Source: Bacteroidota bacterium (GTDB taxonomy: Bacteria; Bacteroidota; Bacteroidia; B-17B0; Aurantibacillaceae). Taken from it: a DNA stretch of 64,000 bases. Location: assembly GCA_019638705.1 (NCBI GenBank), contig JAHBTI010000012.1, forward strand, positions 1 to 64,000, in the 5' to 3' direction. Below the pieces are notes generated by a model that was not told the origin of the DNA, did not search any database, and worked only from the letters and a program-made list of their open reading frames with translations. This document shows positions 32,599-43,042 of this stretch, one piece after another (within the stretch, counting starts at the first letter, position 1; each line of letters opens with the position of its first letter). The position numbers and the translations under genes are program-made.

Positions 32599-34044
32599 AT
32601 GCAATACATTAAAAATTATATCAACGGTGAACTCGTTGAACCCATTTCAAAAAACTATATAGATAATTACGACCCTTCGCGCGGAAACGTTTATTCTTAC
32701 ATTCCCGACAGCGATGAGCAAGATGTAGAGTTGGCATACTCCGCCGCCAATGCAGCTTTTCATGAATGGAGCAATACACCCAAAGATGTGCGCTCAAAAT
32801 ACCTGTTGAAAATTGCCGAACTTATTGAAAAAAACTTGGACAAGCTCGCGCTCGCCGAAAGTTTAGATAACGGCAAGCCTCTGAAACTTGCCAAATTAGT
32901 TGATATTCCGCGTGCGGCGCATAATTTTAATTTTTACGGCACAGGCATTTTGCATTACGCTGCTCATGCGCACAGCATGGAAGACAGTGCCATTAACTAC
33001 ACCTTGCGCCAAGCTGTTGGCGTGGCAGGTTGCATTTCGCCATGGAATTTGCCTTTGTATTTATTCACATGGAAAATTGCGCCTGCCTTGGCTGCCGGCT
33101 GCACGGTAGTTGCTAAGCCAAGCGAAATTACGCCGATGACTGCTTATTTACTTTCTGAAATTTGTATGGAAGCAGGTTTGCCTAAAGGCGTGTTAAACAT
33201 TGTTCACGGCTTGGGCGGAAAAGTGGGTAACGCGATTGTAAGCCACAAAAACATTCCTTTAATTTCTTTTACGGGTGGAACGGTAACGGGCAAGCAAATT
33301 GCAAGCATTGCCGCGCCCATGTTTAAAAAATTATCCTTAGAGTTGGGCGGAAAAAATCCAAACATCATTTTTGCCGATTGCGATTACGAAAAAATGTTGC
33401 ACACCACCATTAATTCTTCGTTTCAAAATCAGGGGCAAATTTGTTTGTGCGGTTCGCGCATTTTTGTGGAGCGTGGTTTGTATGAAAAATTTAAAAACGA
33501 TTTTGTAGCACTGACAAAAAAATTAGTTGTGGGCGCACCGCTTGACGATAAAACCCGTGTGGGTGCAGTGGTTTCAAAACCTCACATGGAAAAAGTGTTG
33601 AGTTATATTGAATTAGCCCAAAAAGAAGGCGGAAAAATTTTGTGCGGGGGCAAACGAAAAATTTTAGAGGGTGAATTTGCCGAAGGCTATTACATTGAAC
33701 CAACCGTGATAGAAGGTTTGCCTTACAATTGCAGAACAAATCAGGAAGAAATTTTTGGACCTGTGGTTACCATAATGCCCTTTGATACCGAAGAAGAAGT
33801 TTTAAGCATGGCAAATTCTGTGGTGTATGGTTTGGCAAGCACCGTTTGGACAGAACATTTAACACGCGCGCACCGCATGGCTGCCAATATTCACGCGGGC
33901 ATTGTGTGGATTAACTGCTGGCTCATGCGCGATTTGCGTACACCCTTTGGCGGTGTGAAAGCAAGCGGCGTGGGGCGCGAAGGAGGCTTTGAAGCCTTTG
34001 ACTTTTTCACCGAACCGAAAAATGTGTGCATTAAGTTGAAGTAA
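32599..34044 (+). CDS. NAD-dependent aldehyde dehydrogenase, muconate-semialdehyde/ALDH8 type
   Basis: A 481-residue soluble ALDH. Cofactor site SPWNLPLYLFTWKIAPALAA and FTGGTVTGKQIA; catalytic Glu in LELGGKNPNI; nucleophile Cys in FQNQGQICLCGSR; EEIFGPVVTI near the end. The C-terminal block INCWLMRDLRTPFGGVKASGVGREGG closely resembles 2-aminomuconate/2-hydroxymuconate semialdehyde dehydrogenases and ALDH8A1, so a role in the kynurenine or aromatic degradation route is likely. No other gene of such a pathway is nearby. It follows trpS by 33 bp; the shared tryptophan theme may be chance. Confidence 0.85.
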   Translation: MQYIKNYINGELVEPISKNYIDNYDPSRGNVYSYIPDSDEQDVELAYSAANAAFHEWSNTPKDVRSKYLLKIAELIEKNLDKLALAESLDNGKPLKLAKLVDIPRAAHNFNFYGTGILHYAAHAHSMEDSAINYTLRQAVGVAGCISPWNLPLYLFTWKIAPALAAGCTVVAKPSEITPMTAYLLSEICMEAGLPKGVLNIVHGLGGKVGNAIVSHKNIPLISFTGGTVTGKQIASIAAPMFKKLSLELGGKNPNIIFADCDYEKMLHTTINSSFQNQGQICLCGSRIFVERGLYEKFKNDFVALTKKLVVGAPLDDKTRVGAVVSKPHMEKVLSYIELAQKEGGKILCGGKRKILEGEFAEGYYIEPTVIEGLPYNCRTNQEEIFGPVVTIMPFDTEEEVLSMANSVVYGLASTVWTEHLTRAHRMAANIHAGIVWINCWLMRDLRTPFGGVKASGVGREGGFEAFDFFTEPKNVCIKLK

Positions 34045-34419
34045 GTTAAGTAAGCCTTTACAGTAACAACGAAATTCACTTCTCGATACGCCCTCATTCT
34101 TCGGGCTACCCGAAGTAACAGACACCGCGTAACAAAAAGATGAAATAAAATTTAAACAGTTTTTTCACCCTGTATTAAAAATAATTTTCACTTCGCAAAA
34201 CCGCTTTTCCAATTTTTTATTAGTAATTATTATTTTACTGTAAATCAATCTTATTATCTCTAAGAACCGCTTGCCGCGCGGATTGGGCTGTTTAAAACTT
34301 TGGCAGGGTGTTAATTGAATTTAATACCCTTGCTGAATATTTTACCATTTATTTGCAAACACGATTTCTCCCAAAAAGTAAATCACTTGTTTAGTTATTA
34401 ACCTTAAAAAAAATAATTT
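34045..34419. other. Intergenic interval upstream of nrdB
   Basis: 375 bp without a gene. It contains dispersed repeat copy D at 34078-34120, then AT-rich DNA with a short CGCGCGG-containing palindrome (TTGCCGCGCGGATT near 34270). I could not find NrdR boxes or a clean TAnnTTTG element, though a promoter for nrdB must be here. Confidence 0.6.
34078..34120 (-). repeat. Dispersed TTCGAGTAGCC repeat, copy D
   Basis: A single unit: CACTTCTCGATACGCCCTCA followed by TTCTTCGGGCTACCCGAAGT. Same orientation as copies B and C. Confidence 0.85.
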
Positions 34420-35394
34420 ATGATGCCTGAACCAATACTCGCCGAAAACAAAAACCGTTTTGTTTTATTTCCTATTAAGTATAAAGATATATGGGAATTT
34501 TATAAAAAAGCCGAAGCAAGTTTTTGGACGGCAGAGGAAATTGATTTGGCTTCTGACTTAACGGATTGGGGCAGCAAACTGAATGACAACGAACGTCATT
34601 TTATTAAACATGTGTTGGCATTTTTTGCTGCCAGCGACGGCATTGTAAACGAAAATTTGGCAATCAACTTTTTAAATGAAGTGCAATATCCCGAAGCCCG
34701 CTGTTTTTACGGCTTCCAAATAATGATGGAAAATATTCACTCGGAAACTTACTCTTTATTAATAGACACTTATATAAAAGACCCCGTTGAAAAAGACCAT
34801 TTGCTCAATGCGGTGGACACCGTGCCTGCCGTAGGCGAAAAAGCAGAATGGGCGTTGCGCTGGATTAACAACGGCTCGTTTGCCGAACGCCTCATTGCCT
34901 TTGCAGCGGTGGAAGGTATTTTCTTTTCAGGTTCTTTCTGTTCTATTTTTTGGTTAAAAAAACGCGGCTTGATGCCGGGCTTAACGTTCAGCAATGAATT
35001 AATAAGCCGCGATGAAGGCTTGCATTGTGATTTTGCCTGCTTACTTTACACGCAGCACGTTAAAAACCAATTGCCGAAAGAGCAGGTAACCAAAATTATT
35101 ACCGATGCCGTTTCTATTGAAAAGAAATTTGTGGTGGACGCTATTCCTGTAAAACTGATTGGCATGAACTCGGATTTAATGTGCCAGTACATTGAATTTG
35201 TTGCCGACCGCCTGTTGGTGGCTTTGGGTTGCGGCAAATTTTACAATGCCTCAAATCCGTTTGACTTTATGGAAATGATTTCTTTACAGGGCAAAACCAA
35301 CTTTTTTGAAAAGCGCGTGGGCGAATATCAAAAAGCGGGTGTGATGAACAAAAACGAAGAGAACAATGCGTTTAGCTTAGACGAAGATTTCTAA
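34420..35394 (+). CDS. nrdB: Ribonucleotide reductase class I, beta subunit
   Basis: A 324-residue ferritin-like subunit carrying the diiron-tyrosyl radical centre for Nrd[17 protein letters not shown] provides the first Asp/Glu ligand. [24 protein letters not shown] supplies the E-x-x-H pair. [14 protein letters not shown] supplies the second E-x-x-H pair. The C-terminus (NAFSLDEDF) is the peptide that docks on NrdA. A second ATG follows the first directly; the upstream one is taken. nrdA follows after an unusually long 209-bp gap. Confidence 0.95.
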   Translation: MMPEPILAENKNRFVLFPIKYKDIWEFYKKAEASFWTAEEIDLASDLTDWGSKLNDNERHFIKHVLAFFAASDGIVNENLAINFLNEVQYPEARCFYGFQIMMENIHSETYSLLIDTYIKDPVEKDHLLNAVDTVPAVGEKAEWALRWINNGSFAERLIAFAAVEGIFFSGSFCSIFWLKKRGLMPGLTFSNELISRDEGLHCDFACLLYTQHVKNQLPKEQVTKIITDAVSIEKKFVVDAIPVKLIGMNSDLMCQYIEFVADRLLVALGCGKFYNASNPFDFMEMISLQGKTNFFEKRVGEYQKAGVMNKNEENNAFSLDEDF

Positions 35395-35603
35395 GATTTA
35401 ACGTTCATCTCTTTCCCGAACTTTTAAATTGCGGTAAGCCGAAATCTTGCAAAAGGATTTAAACCTGCTAAAAATCAGGAAAATAAAATTAACCGACAGT
35501 TTGTTGAAACATTAAAAAGACTTAAAACAAAAACAGAAAATATTGAAAGTACCTTGTACGGTACAATTTACATTACTCAAAAACTAAAAAAAACCAAAGG
35601 CGT

Positions 35604-38048
35604 ATGTTTGTAATTAAAAGAGACGGCACTAAAGAATCGGTAAAATTTGATAAGATTACCGCCCGCATTCAAAAATTGAGCTATGGGCTCGAACCCGCAC
35701 ACGTTGACCCTATTCTTGTGGCAAAGAAAGTGATTGACGGTGTTTATGACGGTGTAACCACCGTTGATTTAGATAACCTTGCTGCCGAAACAGCGGCTTC
35801 GCTCACGGTGCGCCACCCCGACTATGCACAGTTGGCTTCGCGCATTGCAGTGAGTAACCTGCACAAAAACACCATTAAATCGTTCTCAAAAACCGTAGAG
35901 GCTTTGCATGATTACATTGACCCGAAAAATGGTTTGAAAGCAGGTTTAATTGCCGAAGATGTTTACAAAATCGTTATGGACAACGCGCAAATTTTAGACT
36001 CGTCTATTATTTACGACCGCGATTTCGGTTACGATTATTTTGGATTTAAAACCTTGGAGCGTTCATACCTTTTAAAAATGAACGGAAAAATTGCCGAACG
36101 TCCGCAACACATGCTCATGCGCGTTGCCGTGGGCATTCACAAAAACGATATTGAATCAGCCATTAAAACATATAATTTAATGAGCGAACGCTGGTTTACA
36201 CATGCCACACCAACTTTATTTAACGCAGGTACGCCAAAACCGCAAATGAGTTCTTGCTTCTTACTTCAGATAAAAGAAGACAGCATTGACGGCATTTACG
36301 ACACTTTAAAACAATGTGCCAAGATTTCGCAAAGCGCGGGCGGCATCGGGTTGAGTATTCACAATGTTCGCGCAACAGGTTCATATATTAAAGGAACTAA
36401 CGGCACTTCAAACGGCATTATTCCGATGTTGAAAGTGTATAACGAAACCGCGCGTTACGTTGACCAGGGCGGCGGAAAACGCAAAGGCTCTATCGCTGTT
36501 TATCTTGAACCTTGGCACGCTGACGTGTACGAATTTTTAGACATTCGCAAAAATCACGGAAAAGAAGAGATGCGCGCCCGCGATTTGTTTGCCGCACTTT
36601 GGATTCCTGATTTGTTTATGAAACGTGTGGAAGAAGAAGGTATGTGGAGTTTAATGGACCCTAACGAGTGTCCGGGTTTGAGCGATTGCCACAGCGAAGC
36701 ATTTGAAAAACTTTATACTTCTTACGAAGAACAAGGGAAATTCCGCCGTCAGGTAAAAGCACGCGAGTTGTGGGCTGCCATTATTGATGCGCAGATTGAA
36801 ACAGGAAATCCGTATATGTTGTTTAAAGATGCGGCAAATTCAAAATCAAACCAACAAAATTTAGGAACCATTAAATCGTCCAACCTGTGTACCGAAATTA
36901 TTGAATACACAAGCAAAGACGAAGTTGCCGTTTGTAATTTGGCATCTATTGCTTTGCCGCGTTTTGTTGACGAAAAAGCAGGTACGTTTGACCACGACAA
37001 ATTATTTGAAATTACTTACCAAGCTACGCTCAACCTCAACAAAATTATTGACCGTAATTATTACCCAATTCCTGAAGCGCGAAACAGCAATATGCGCCAC
37101 CGCCCGATTGGTTTAGGTGTGCAAGGTTTGGCTGATGCGTTTATTTTAATGCGTTATCCCTTTGAAAGCGAAGAAGCAAAAAAATTAAATTCAGAAGTTT
37201 TTGAAACCATTTATTTTGCTGCTTTAACGGCAAGTAAAGATTTGGCAAAAGCCGAAGGTGCGTATGAAACGTATGCAGGCTCGCCGATTTCAAAAGGCAT
37301 TTTTCAGCAGGATATGTGGAACGTAACACCAAGTCCGCGTTGGGAATGGGACATTTTGCGTGAAGAAATTTTGAAATACGGTGTGCGCAACAGCTTGTTG
37401 TTAGCCCCCATGCCTACTGCTTCTACTTCGCAAATTTTGGGCAACAACGAATGTTTTGAGCCGTACACAAGCAACATTTACACCCGCCGCGTATTGAGCG
37501 GAGAATTTGTGGTAGTAAACAAACATTTATTGCGCGATTTGGTGAAACTCGGCATTTGGAACGAAGGTTTAAAAAACAAAATTATTGCCGCCAATGGCTC
37601 AGTACAAAACATTGCTGAAATTCCTCAAAACATTAAAGAACTTTACAAAACCGTTTGGGAAATTAAACAGCGTACCATTATTGACATGGCAGCCGACCGC
37701 GGCGCGTTTATTGACCAATCGCAATCCATGAACTTGTTTATTCAAGATGCCAACTTTGCGAAAATGAGCAGCGCGCATTTTTACGCCTGGAAAAAAGGTT
37801 TGAAAACAGGTATGTATTACCTGCGCACCAAAGCAGCAGCTGATGCGATTAAATTTACCGTGGATAAAGAAGCCTTGCAACAACCAACTTTTGTGTTGGG
37901 CAACGAAGACCAGCTACTGGTGGACAGAGGGCAAAGCCACATATTAAAACACGAGGAAAAACAATCGCAATGGACAGAAGAAGAACAACAAGCGCAACTG
38001 TCTTGCAGCCTTGATAATCCCGAAGATTGCGAAGCCTGCGGAAGTTAA
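35604..38048 (+). CDS. nrdA: Ribonucleotide reductase class I, alpha subunit
   Basis: Catalytic subunit of 814 residues. An N-terminal ATP-cone ([22 protein letters not shown], residues 1-95) gives dATP inhibition. Active-site features include [21 protein letters not shown] (first Cys), NLCTEIIEY with SNLCTEI (radical-site block) and [18 protein letters not shown]. The redox-active C-terminal cysteines are in [15 protein letters not shown]. Reduces ribonucleoside diphosphates for DNA synthesis. ATG start; bidirectional terminator follows. Confidence 0.96.
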   Translation: MFVIKRDGTKESVKFDKITARIQKLSYGLEPAHVDPILVAKKVIDGVYDGVTTVDLDNLAAETAASLTVRHPDYAQLASRIAVSNLHKNTIKSFSKTVEALHDYIDPKNGLKAGLIAEDVYKIVMDNAQILDSSIIYDRDFGYDYFGFKTLERSYLLKMNGKIAERPQHMLMRVAVGIHKNDIESAIKTYNLMSERWFTHATPTLFNAGTPKPQMSSCFLLQIKEDSIDGIYDTLKQCAKISQSAGGIGLSIHNVRATGSYIKGTNGTSNGIIPMLKVYNETARYVDQGGGKRKGSIAVYLEPWHADVYEFLDIRKNHGKEEMRARDLFAALWIPDLFMKRVEEEGMWSLMDPNECPGLSDCHSEAFEKLYTSYEEQGKFRRQVKARELWAAIIDAQIETGNPYMLFKDAANSKSNQQNLGTIKSSNLCTEIIEYTSKDEVAVCNLASIALPRFVDEKAGTFDHDKLFEITYQATLNLNKIIDRNYYPIPEARNSNMRHRPIGLGVQGLADAFILMRYPFESEEAKKLNSEVFETIYFAALTASKDLAKAEGAYETYAGSPISKGIFQQDMWNVTPSPRWEWDILREEILKYGVRNSLLLAPMPTASTSQILGNNECFEPYTSNIYTRRVLSGEFVVVNKHLLRDLVKLGIWNEGLKNKIIAANGSVQNIAEIPQNIKELYKTVWEIKQRTIIDMAADRGAFIDQSQSMNLFIQDANFAKMSSAHFYAWKKGLKTGMYYLRTKAAADAIKFTVDKEALQQPTFVLGNEDQLLVDRGQSHILKHEEKQSQWTEEEQQAQLSCSLDNPEDCEACGS

Positions 38049-38069
38049 TGAGCCACGAATAATTTTAAC

Positions 38070-38110
38070 AAAAAAGCCTTTCAAAATTTTGAAAGGCTTT
38101 TTTATTTTTT
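38070..38110. terminator. Bidirectional terminator between nrdA and tig
   Basis: AAAAAAGCCTTTCAAAA pairs perfectly with TTTTGAAAGGCTTTTTT (38070-38103), giving an A-run on one side and a T-run on the other. Two convergent genes end within 25 bp of it. Confidence 0.92.
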
Positions 38111-39446
38111 AGTTATTCTTAAAAAACTCATCGTAGCTCACTTCTTTTTTCTCAAGTGTGCATTTTTCTTTGATGAGGTCAAGCACTTTTTTGGTGTAAA
38201 GATTTTCAAAAATGCGTTGCGAATCTTTTTCGTTTTTCAATAAATCGTTGGTTATTTTTTCCAAATCTTCTGCGTTTGGTGTTTGTCCGTAACGTGCGTA
38301 TTCGCTAAGAATAAAGGCTTTTGCTTCGTTTTTGGCTTCATCGGCTTGCACCTGAATTTGATTGTCTTTAATAATTTTATTTTCAATCAAACGCCATTGC
38401 ATGGCTTTTGCGTAGTTCGGATATTCGTTTTCCAACTCTTCGGGCGTAACGGGTTTTTCGTTTACTACGGCTAACCAACGTTTCAAAAATTCGTCGGGTA
38501 ACTGCAAATTAGCTTTCTCAACCAATTTCTTTTCCACTTCTGTTTTCAAAAAACGGTCGGCATCAACGTTAAACATCAAACTCAGTTCTTCGCGAATTTT
38601 GTTTTTAAATTCTTCTTCGCTGGTTATTTTGCCTTCGCCATACACGCGGTCAAACAATTCCTGATTCAATTCGGCATCTTCCAAGCGAGAAATATTTTTT
38701 ACGGTCAGTTGCAAATTACTGTTGTTGCTTTCAGCCACATCTTTTTCAATGCCGAGTGAAACACTTTTATCAACGCTTGTTTCGTACAAATCGTTAATGT
38801 TAATCACCAATTTGTCTTCGCGTTTTAAGCCCAACAATTTTGCTTTGGCGTTTTCGTTTTTCACGCGCTCATAACTCAGGCTGGTGCTTTTGTAAATGCC
38901 GCCTGCTTTAATTGCACCTGTTTCGTCCAACTCGTTAATATCCACAAACAACACATCTTTTTCGCCCGACACTTCGGGGCTTACAGGCTTTCCGTAATTG
39001 CGGCGCACATCGCTCACATATTTGTTTACGAGTTCGTCATCAACTTTTACGGTTTTGTAAGTAAAGGTATTTTTGTTGTCCAGTTTCACATCAAACTGCG
39101 GTGCTAAACCAAGTTCATACACAAAGTCAAAATCTTTTTGAGCGGTAAAATCAATGGCTGTTTGGTTTTTAGGCAAAGGATTTCCCAGAATATCCAATTT
39201 ATTTTCTTCAATGTATTTGTAAATGCTGTCGTTTAAGAGTTTGTTTATTTCGTCCACCATAATTTGTGTGCCGTATTGTTTTTTAATTAAACCTGCAGGC
39301 ACTTTCCCCGGACGAAAGCCCGGCATAGAGGCTTGTTTTTGCACTTTTTTAATGCCGTCGTTCACCTGAGTTTCGTAATCGGTTGGCGTAAGGGAAATGG
39401 TGATTTCCGCATTCAATTTGTCAATATCTTGTTTTGTGATATTCAT
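38109..39446 (-). CDS. tig: Trigger factor
   Basis: Ribosome-associated chaperone of 445 residues. The N-terminal ribosome-binding domain includes QASMPGFRPGKVPAGLIKKQYG, the docking signature. The middle PPIase-like region (about 150-245, VLFVDINELDETGAIKAGG...) lacks the clear FKBP motif, which is usual in Bacteroidota trigger factors. The C-terminal helical arms (ELSLMFNVDADRFLKTEVEKKLVE and so on) hold the substrate cradle. It converges with nrdA over a shared terminator; clpP/clpX do not follow here. Confidence 0.92.
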   Translation of the reverse strand: MNITKQDIDKLNAEITISLTPTDYETQVNDGIKKVQKQASMPGFRPGKVPAGLIKKQYGTQIMVDEINKLLNDSIYKYIEENKLDILGNPLPKNQTAIDFTAQKDFDFVYELGLAPQFDVKLDNKNTFTYKTVKVDDELVNKYVSDVRRNYGKPVSPEVSGEKDVLFVDINELDETGAIKAGGIYKSTSLSYERVKNENAKAKLLGLKREDKLVININDLYETSVDKSVSLGIEKDVAESNNSNLQLTVKNISRLEDAELNQELFDRVYGEGKITSEEEFKNKIREELSLMFNVDADRFLKTEVEKKLVEKANLQLPDEFLKRWLAVVNEKPVTPEELENEYPNYAKAMQWRLIENKIIKDNQIQVQADEAKNEAKAFILSEYARYGQTPNAEDLEKITNDLLKNEKDSQRIFENLYTKKVLDLIKEKCTLEKKEVSYDEFFKNN

Positions 39447-39632
39447 TACTTTACTGATTTTTTAAGAGGCGCAAAAGTAAGCATTTTTTAGCGTGTATAA
39501 GAAAATTAACAATTCCTATACTCTTTTTCTTTCGGATTACTGACAAAAGTCATTTGTTTTGACAACTTTCTTTCTTTCCTTTGTGTGTGGGAAACCCTCA
39601 ATCTTGTATGCCAAAAACAATAATTAAGCAGT

Positions 39633-40991
39633 ATGGAAAATTTGATTAGCAAATACAACGTTTCTTCGCCCCGATATACCAGCTACCCGACAGTGCCTTA
39701 CTGGAATGTGAAACCTCCTGCTCAGGAAGAATGGCTGAGTACCGTAAAAACTTCTTTTGATGAAAGCAACCATAAAGACGGTATCAGTTTATACATTCAT
39801 CTTCCGTTTTGCGAAAGCCTTTGCACCTACTGTGCCTGTAATACACGCATTACCATTAACCACAAGGTTGAAATGCCATACATAGAAGCTGTTTTAAAGG
39901 AGTGGGCAATGTATTTGGCAGTATTTAAAGACAGACCAAAAATTAAAGAAATTCATTTGGGAGGAGGAACGCCCACGTTTTTCAGTTCGGAAAATTTAAA
40001 ATTGCTGATTGAAGGCATACTTGCACCCTCACACATAAGCAGCGATGCCGAATTTAGTTTTGAAGCCCACCCGAACAATACCACAAGCAGCCATTTACAA
40101 AGTTTGTATGAATTAGGTTTCAGGCGGGTAAGTTTCGGTATTCAGGATTTTGACCCTAAAGTGCAGGAAATTATTAACCGAATGCAAACCTACCAACAGG
40201 TGCAGGATAGTGTGAAGGCGTGCAGGCAAATTGGTTACACTTCCATAAACTTTGACCTGATATACGGCTTGCCCTTGCAAACAAAAAACAGCGTAAGTGA
40301 TACCATTAAACAAGTGAAGCAGCTAAAGCCCGACAGAATTGCATTTTACAGTTATGCGCATGTGCCGTGGGTAAAGCCGGGGCAACGGAAATTTACCGAT
40401 GCCGATGTGCCGGTGGATACAGAAAAACGGATTTTGTACGAAACAGGCAGAGATATGTTAAAAGAAGCGGGCTACGAAGAAATAGGCATGGACCATTTTT
40501 CATTAAAAAGCGATTCGCTGTACAAAGCTGCTCTTGCAAAAAACCTGCACCGAAATTTTATGGGCTACACCCATAACTATACAAGGCTGATGATTGGGCT
40601 GGGTGTTTCGTCTATCAGCGATACATGGAACGGTTTTATGCAAAACGTGAAAAAGGTAGAGGAGTATGAAGCCCTGATAAAAAAAGAAGAGTTTCCGATT
40701 TTTAAAGGACATATTTTAACCGAAGAAGACCTGATACTCAGAAAACATATCCTCAACATCATAACCCGTTTTCAAACCTCATGGGCTGATGAAAAAGAAC
40801 AATGCCATGAACTGTATAAGGCTTTGGAACGACTAACGGAAATGGAAAAGGATAATTTGCTCAGCCTTGAACCTTACCGCTTAACGGTAACAACAAAAGG
40901 CAGAGCTTTTTTAAGAAATATTTGTATGGCATTTGATGCAAGATTGTGGCAAAACCTGCCGCAATCTCAAATTTTCAGCACTTCGGCGTAA
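39633..40991 (+). CDS. hemN: Oxygen-independent coproporphyrinogen III oxidase
   Basis: Radical SAM enzyme of 452 residues that decarboxylates coproporphyrinogen III under low oxygen. The [4Fe-4S] motif is LPFCESLCTYCAC (Cys60, Cys64, Cys67, with the HemN-typical extra Cys69). GGGTPTFF follows, then SFEAHPNNTT and FGIQDFDPKVQEIINR. Length and the C-terminal HemN domain agree with the true HemN clade rather than HemW. It ends 7 bp from the convergent 601-residue gene; a 7-bp inverted repeat (GCGTAAA/TTTACGC, 40986-41004) covers both stop codons. Confidence 0.93.
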   Translation: MENLISKYNVSSPRYTSYPTVPYWNVKPPAQEEWLSTVKTSFDESNHKDGISLYIHLPFCESLCTYCACNTRITINHKVEMPYIEAVLKEWAMYLAVFKDRPKIKEIHLGGGTPTFFSSENLKLLIEGILAPSHISSDAEFSFEAHPNNTTSSHLQSLYELGFRRVSFGIQDFDPKVQEIINRMQTYQQVQDSVKACRQIGYTSINFDLIYGLPLQTKNSVSDTIKQVKQLKPDRIAFYSYAHVPWVKPGQRKFTDADVPVDTEKRILYETGRDMLKEAGYEEIGMDHFSLKSDSLYKAALAKNLHRNFMGYTHNYTRLMIGLGVSSISDTWNGFMQNVKKVEEYEALIKKEEFPIFKGHILTEEDLILRKHILNIITRFQTSWADEKEQCHELYKALERLTEMEKDNLLSLEPYRLTVTTKGRAFLRNICMAFDARLWQNLPQSQIFSTSA

Positions 40992-40998
40992 AATACGT

Positions 40999-42804
40999 TT
41001 ACGCTAATGCCTGTGTACCGGAACTCAACATTGATTTCAGGGCTTCTATTTCCTCTTTCATTTTCTTTTTAAATTCATCTGCCTCATCAGTCATTTTTGG
41101 TAAAAGATTTTTATAGTATTCTATTCCCTGCAAAAGGTTTGCTTTAAAAGAAGAAAAATATTTAGCCTGCTTTTCATTCAATGCCTCCAAATTTTTATCT
41201 AACTCTTTTTTTAAATAATCCACATACATTTTAAGCTCATTAATAAATATGTGCGGACGATACAAGGGGTTTAAAATATTTAAACGACCGTAGATGTGGC
41301 TCACCATGTCCTCCAAAGAAAAAACTCCGGAAAAATAAGCAAGGTTAGGTCCGGGGCAAATAGTAACCGCCTCCAAGCGATGCGGGTCTTTAATATTATT
41401 TTTAAGTAATGCAGGCGCAGCAAGCCCCTCGCACAGGCAATCTTTTTCAATAATTTCATTGTACCGCTCGGCTATTTTTTCTTTGGATAACGATGTATCG
41501 GCTAACAAGGTTTTCAGTTTTTTATCTTGGTATTCTCTTGATGCGGTGCAAACAGGTTTTTCTGTAAACTCTGTGTTAAATGCAAGGTACTTTTTGTAAC
41601 AAGGGCTGCCCGGTCTGTTTTTTTTGATACGCATTTTTCTTTGTTCTTCCGAAGAGCTTCGCCTGAAATTATTAAAAGGAATTCCGAGCGGTGAGGCATG
41701 GCTCAAATAGTAATCGTTCTGCTTGGCATTGGCAAGTTCTCTCAACGTTTTTTCATCAACATTGGTAGCTTCGGGCACTAACAAAAACGGGCTTCCCCAC
41801 CCTGTTGCATCTACGTTGTAATATTCCTTTAAAAATTTGTCTTCGTGTGTTGTGCCAATGCCGCCCTGAACGGTAATACGAATTTCGGGAGTTTCGGGCA
41901 GCACCGCGCGATTTTTAGTTTGCAGGGCATGATTACACAGTTCAATCAGTTCTTTTGTTAATGCCTGTTTTTTGGTTTTAAATTCTTCCAGTATCGGTCC
42001 AAGCAAATAGCCTTCTGTGGGGAATGCGTGTCCGCCACAGTTTAAGCCCGACTCAATACGAAATTCGGAAACCCATAATCCTTTTTTAGCCAAAAATTTT
42101 CCCTGAATAATGGCAGAGCGGTAATCGCTGACTTTCAGAATAATTTTTTTCTTAATGTTTCCGTTTTCATCAGGAAAAAAATCGCTCATGTTTTCAAGAA
42201 AAGCAAACAGACGGGGATTTAACCCTGCCGAAAAAATAATGGAAGAACTCAGGTTGCTGTTGGCAAACCCGCGTAAGGCAGACAAAGCATCTGAATATTC
42301 AACGGGCAGAAGCTCCCCGTCTTTTGAATAATTCAGGTTGTCAATCTTGGTCATAATGTTTACATCAATAGTACCCGGCACAATTTTTTTTCGCAGCTGT
42401 TTTTGAATAAATTCCTTGGCATCGCCTTCCAACCTCATCATTTCCAAATAGAGTTGTTTTACAGACGAGCTTTCAGGAAGAAGCTGAAAGTATTTTACAA
42501 TATCGTTTCCCTCCTCAAAGGCTTCGTGTTTCATTTTTTCTACCTGTTTATCTACCATGCGCTGCATCAGGTTAAGATAGGCAGATACTCTTTTCGCCCT
42601 GTGGTCGATGTCGTCAATGGGGATATGGCTATATTCCTCTCCTGATTTTTTACAATAAAATTCACGCATCTGCTCTACCAGCACGTCCTGAATTATGGAG
42701 ACAGCCGATGAAATTCCGAAACGGGCAACTTTTACGGGTGTATCAATGGTAAATCCCAGTCCCATAACGGGAATGTGGAAAGTGTGTTCAGATGTGTTTT
42801 TCAT
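40999..42804 (-). CDS. Uncharacterised 601-residue protein, possible TIM-barrel with cysteine cluster
   Basis: Starts at the ATG at 42802-42804 (MKNTSEHTFHIPVMGLGFTI); an in-frame ATG further upstream gives atypical residues. The opening IPVMGLGFTIDTPVKVARFGISS resembles FMN-dependent TIM-barrel enzymes, as do ESGLNCGGHAFPTEG and VQGGIGTTHEDKFL, which have the look of substrate and phosphate-binding loops. Five cysteines follow in SPCYKK, PVCTAS, KDCLCEGLA and TICPGPN, which could bind an iron-sulfur cluster. The last 90 residues are a helical, charged coiled-coil-like tail. I recall similar proteins of this length in Bacteroidota without an assigned function. It is convergent with hemN. Confidence 0.55.
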   Translation of the reverse strand: MKNTSEHTFHIPVMGLGFTIDTPVKVARFGISSAVSIIQDVLVEQMREFYCKKSGEEYSHIPIDDIDHRAKRVSAYLNLMQRMVDKQVEKMKHEAFEEGNDIVKYFQLLPESSSVKQLYLEMMRLEGDAKEFIQKQLRKKIVPGTIDVNIMTKIDNLNYSKDGELLPVEYSDALSALRGFANSNLSSSIIFSAGLNPRLFAFLENMSDFFPDENGNIKKKIILKVSDYRSAIIQGKFLAKKGLWVSEFRIESGLNCGGHAFPTEGYLLGPILEEFKTKKQALTKELIELCNHALQTKNRAVLPETPEIRITVQGGIGTTHEDKFLKEYYNVDATGWGSPFLLVPEATNVDEKTLRELANAKQNDYYLSHASPLGIPFNNFRRSSSEEQRKMRIKKNRPGSPCYKKYLAFNTEFTEKPVCTASREYQDKKLKTLLADTSLSKEKIAERYNEIIEKDCLCEGLAAPALLKNNIKDPHRLEAVTICPGPNLAYFSGVFSLEDMVSHIYGRLNILNPLYRPHIFINELKMYVDYLKKELDKNLEALNEKQAKYFSSFKANLLQGIEYYKNLLPKMTDEADEFKKKMKEEIEALKSMLSSGTQALA

Positions 42805-42936
42805 AATTCTATTAATTTGTGTACAAAAGAAAGGATAATGCCACTTTTTCTTTATGACCTTAATCATCTTCTTTCTATGACTTTCATCATAGCTAATTCA
42901 CAAAAAAATAATTATCTGCGCAGAGGGTATAAACAC

Positions 42937-43029
42937 ATGGTTTTGGTGCGCTTGGGAAGATTGAGTGTAGGAAAAGTAACGGAAGCGGAGTTTGAGAAGA
43001 TTTGTGAAATGGGAGGAATTAAGTTATAA
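42937..43029 (+). pseudogene. Fragment of an EVE-domain protein (C-terminal end only)
   Basis: The 30 residues from 42937 (MVLVRLGRLSVGKVTEAEFE...) closely resemble the last segment of EVE-domain proteins (LVRQSRLSVxPVTxEEFxxI, from memory). The sequence upstream in the open frame (from 42775) overlaps the divergent 601-residue gene's start and has no EVE features, so the first four fifths of the domain are missing. Most likely a decayed gene end. Confidence 0.5.
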
Positions 43030-43042
43030 GTTGAAAGTAGTT

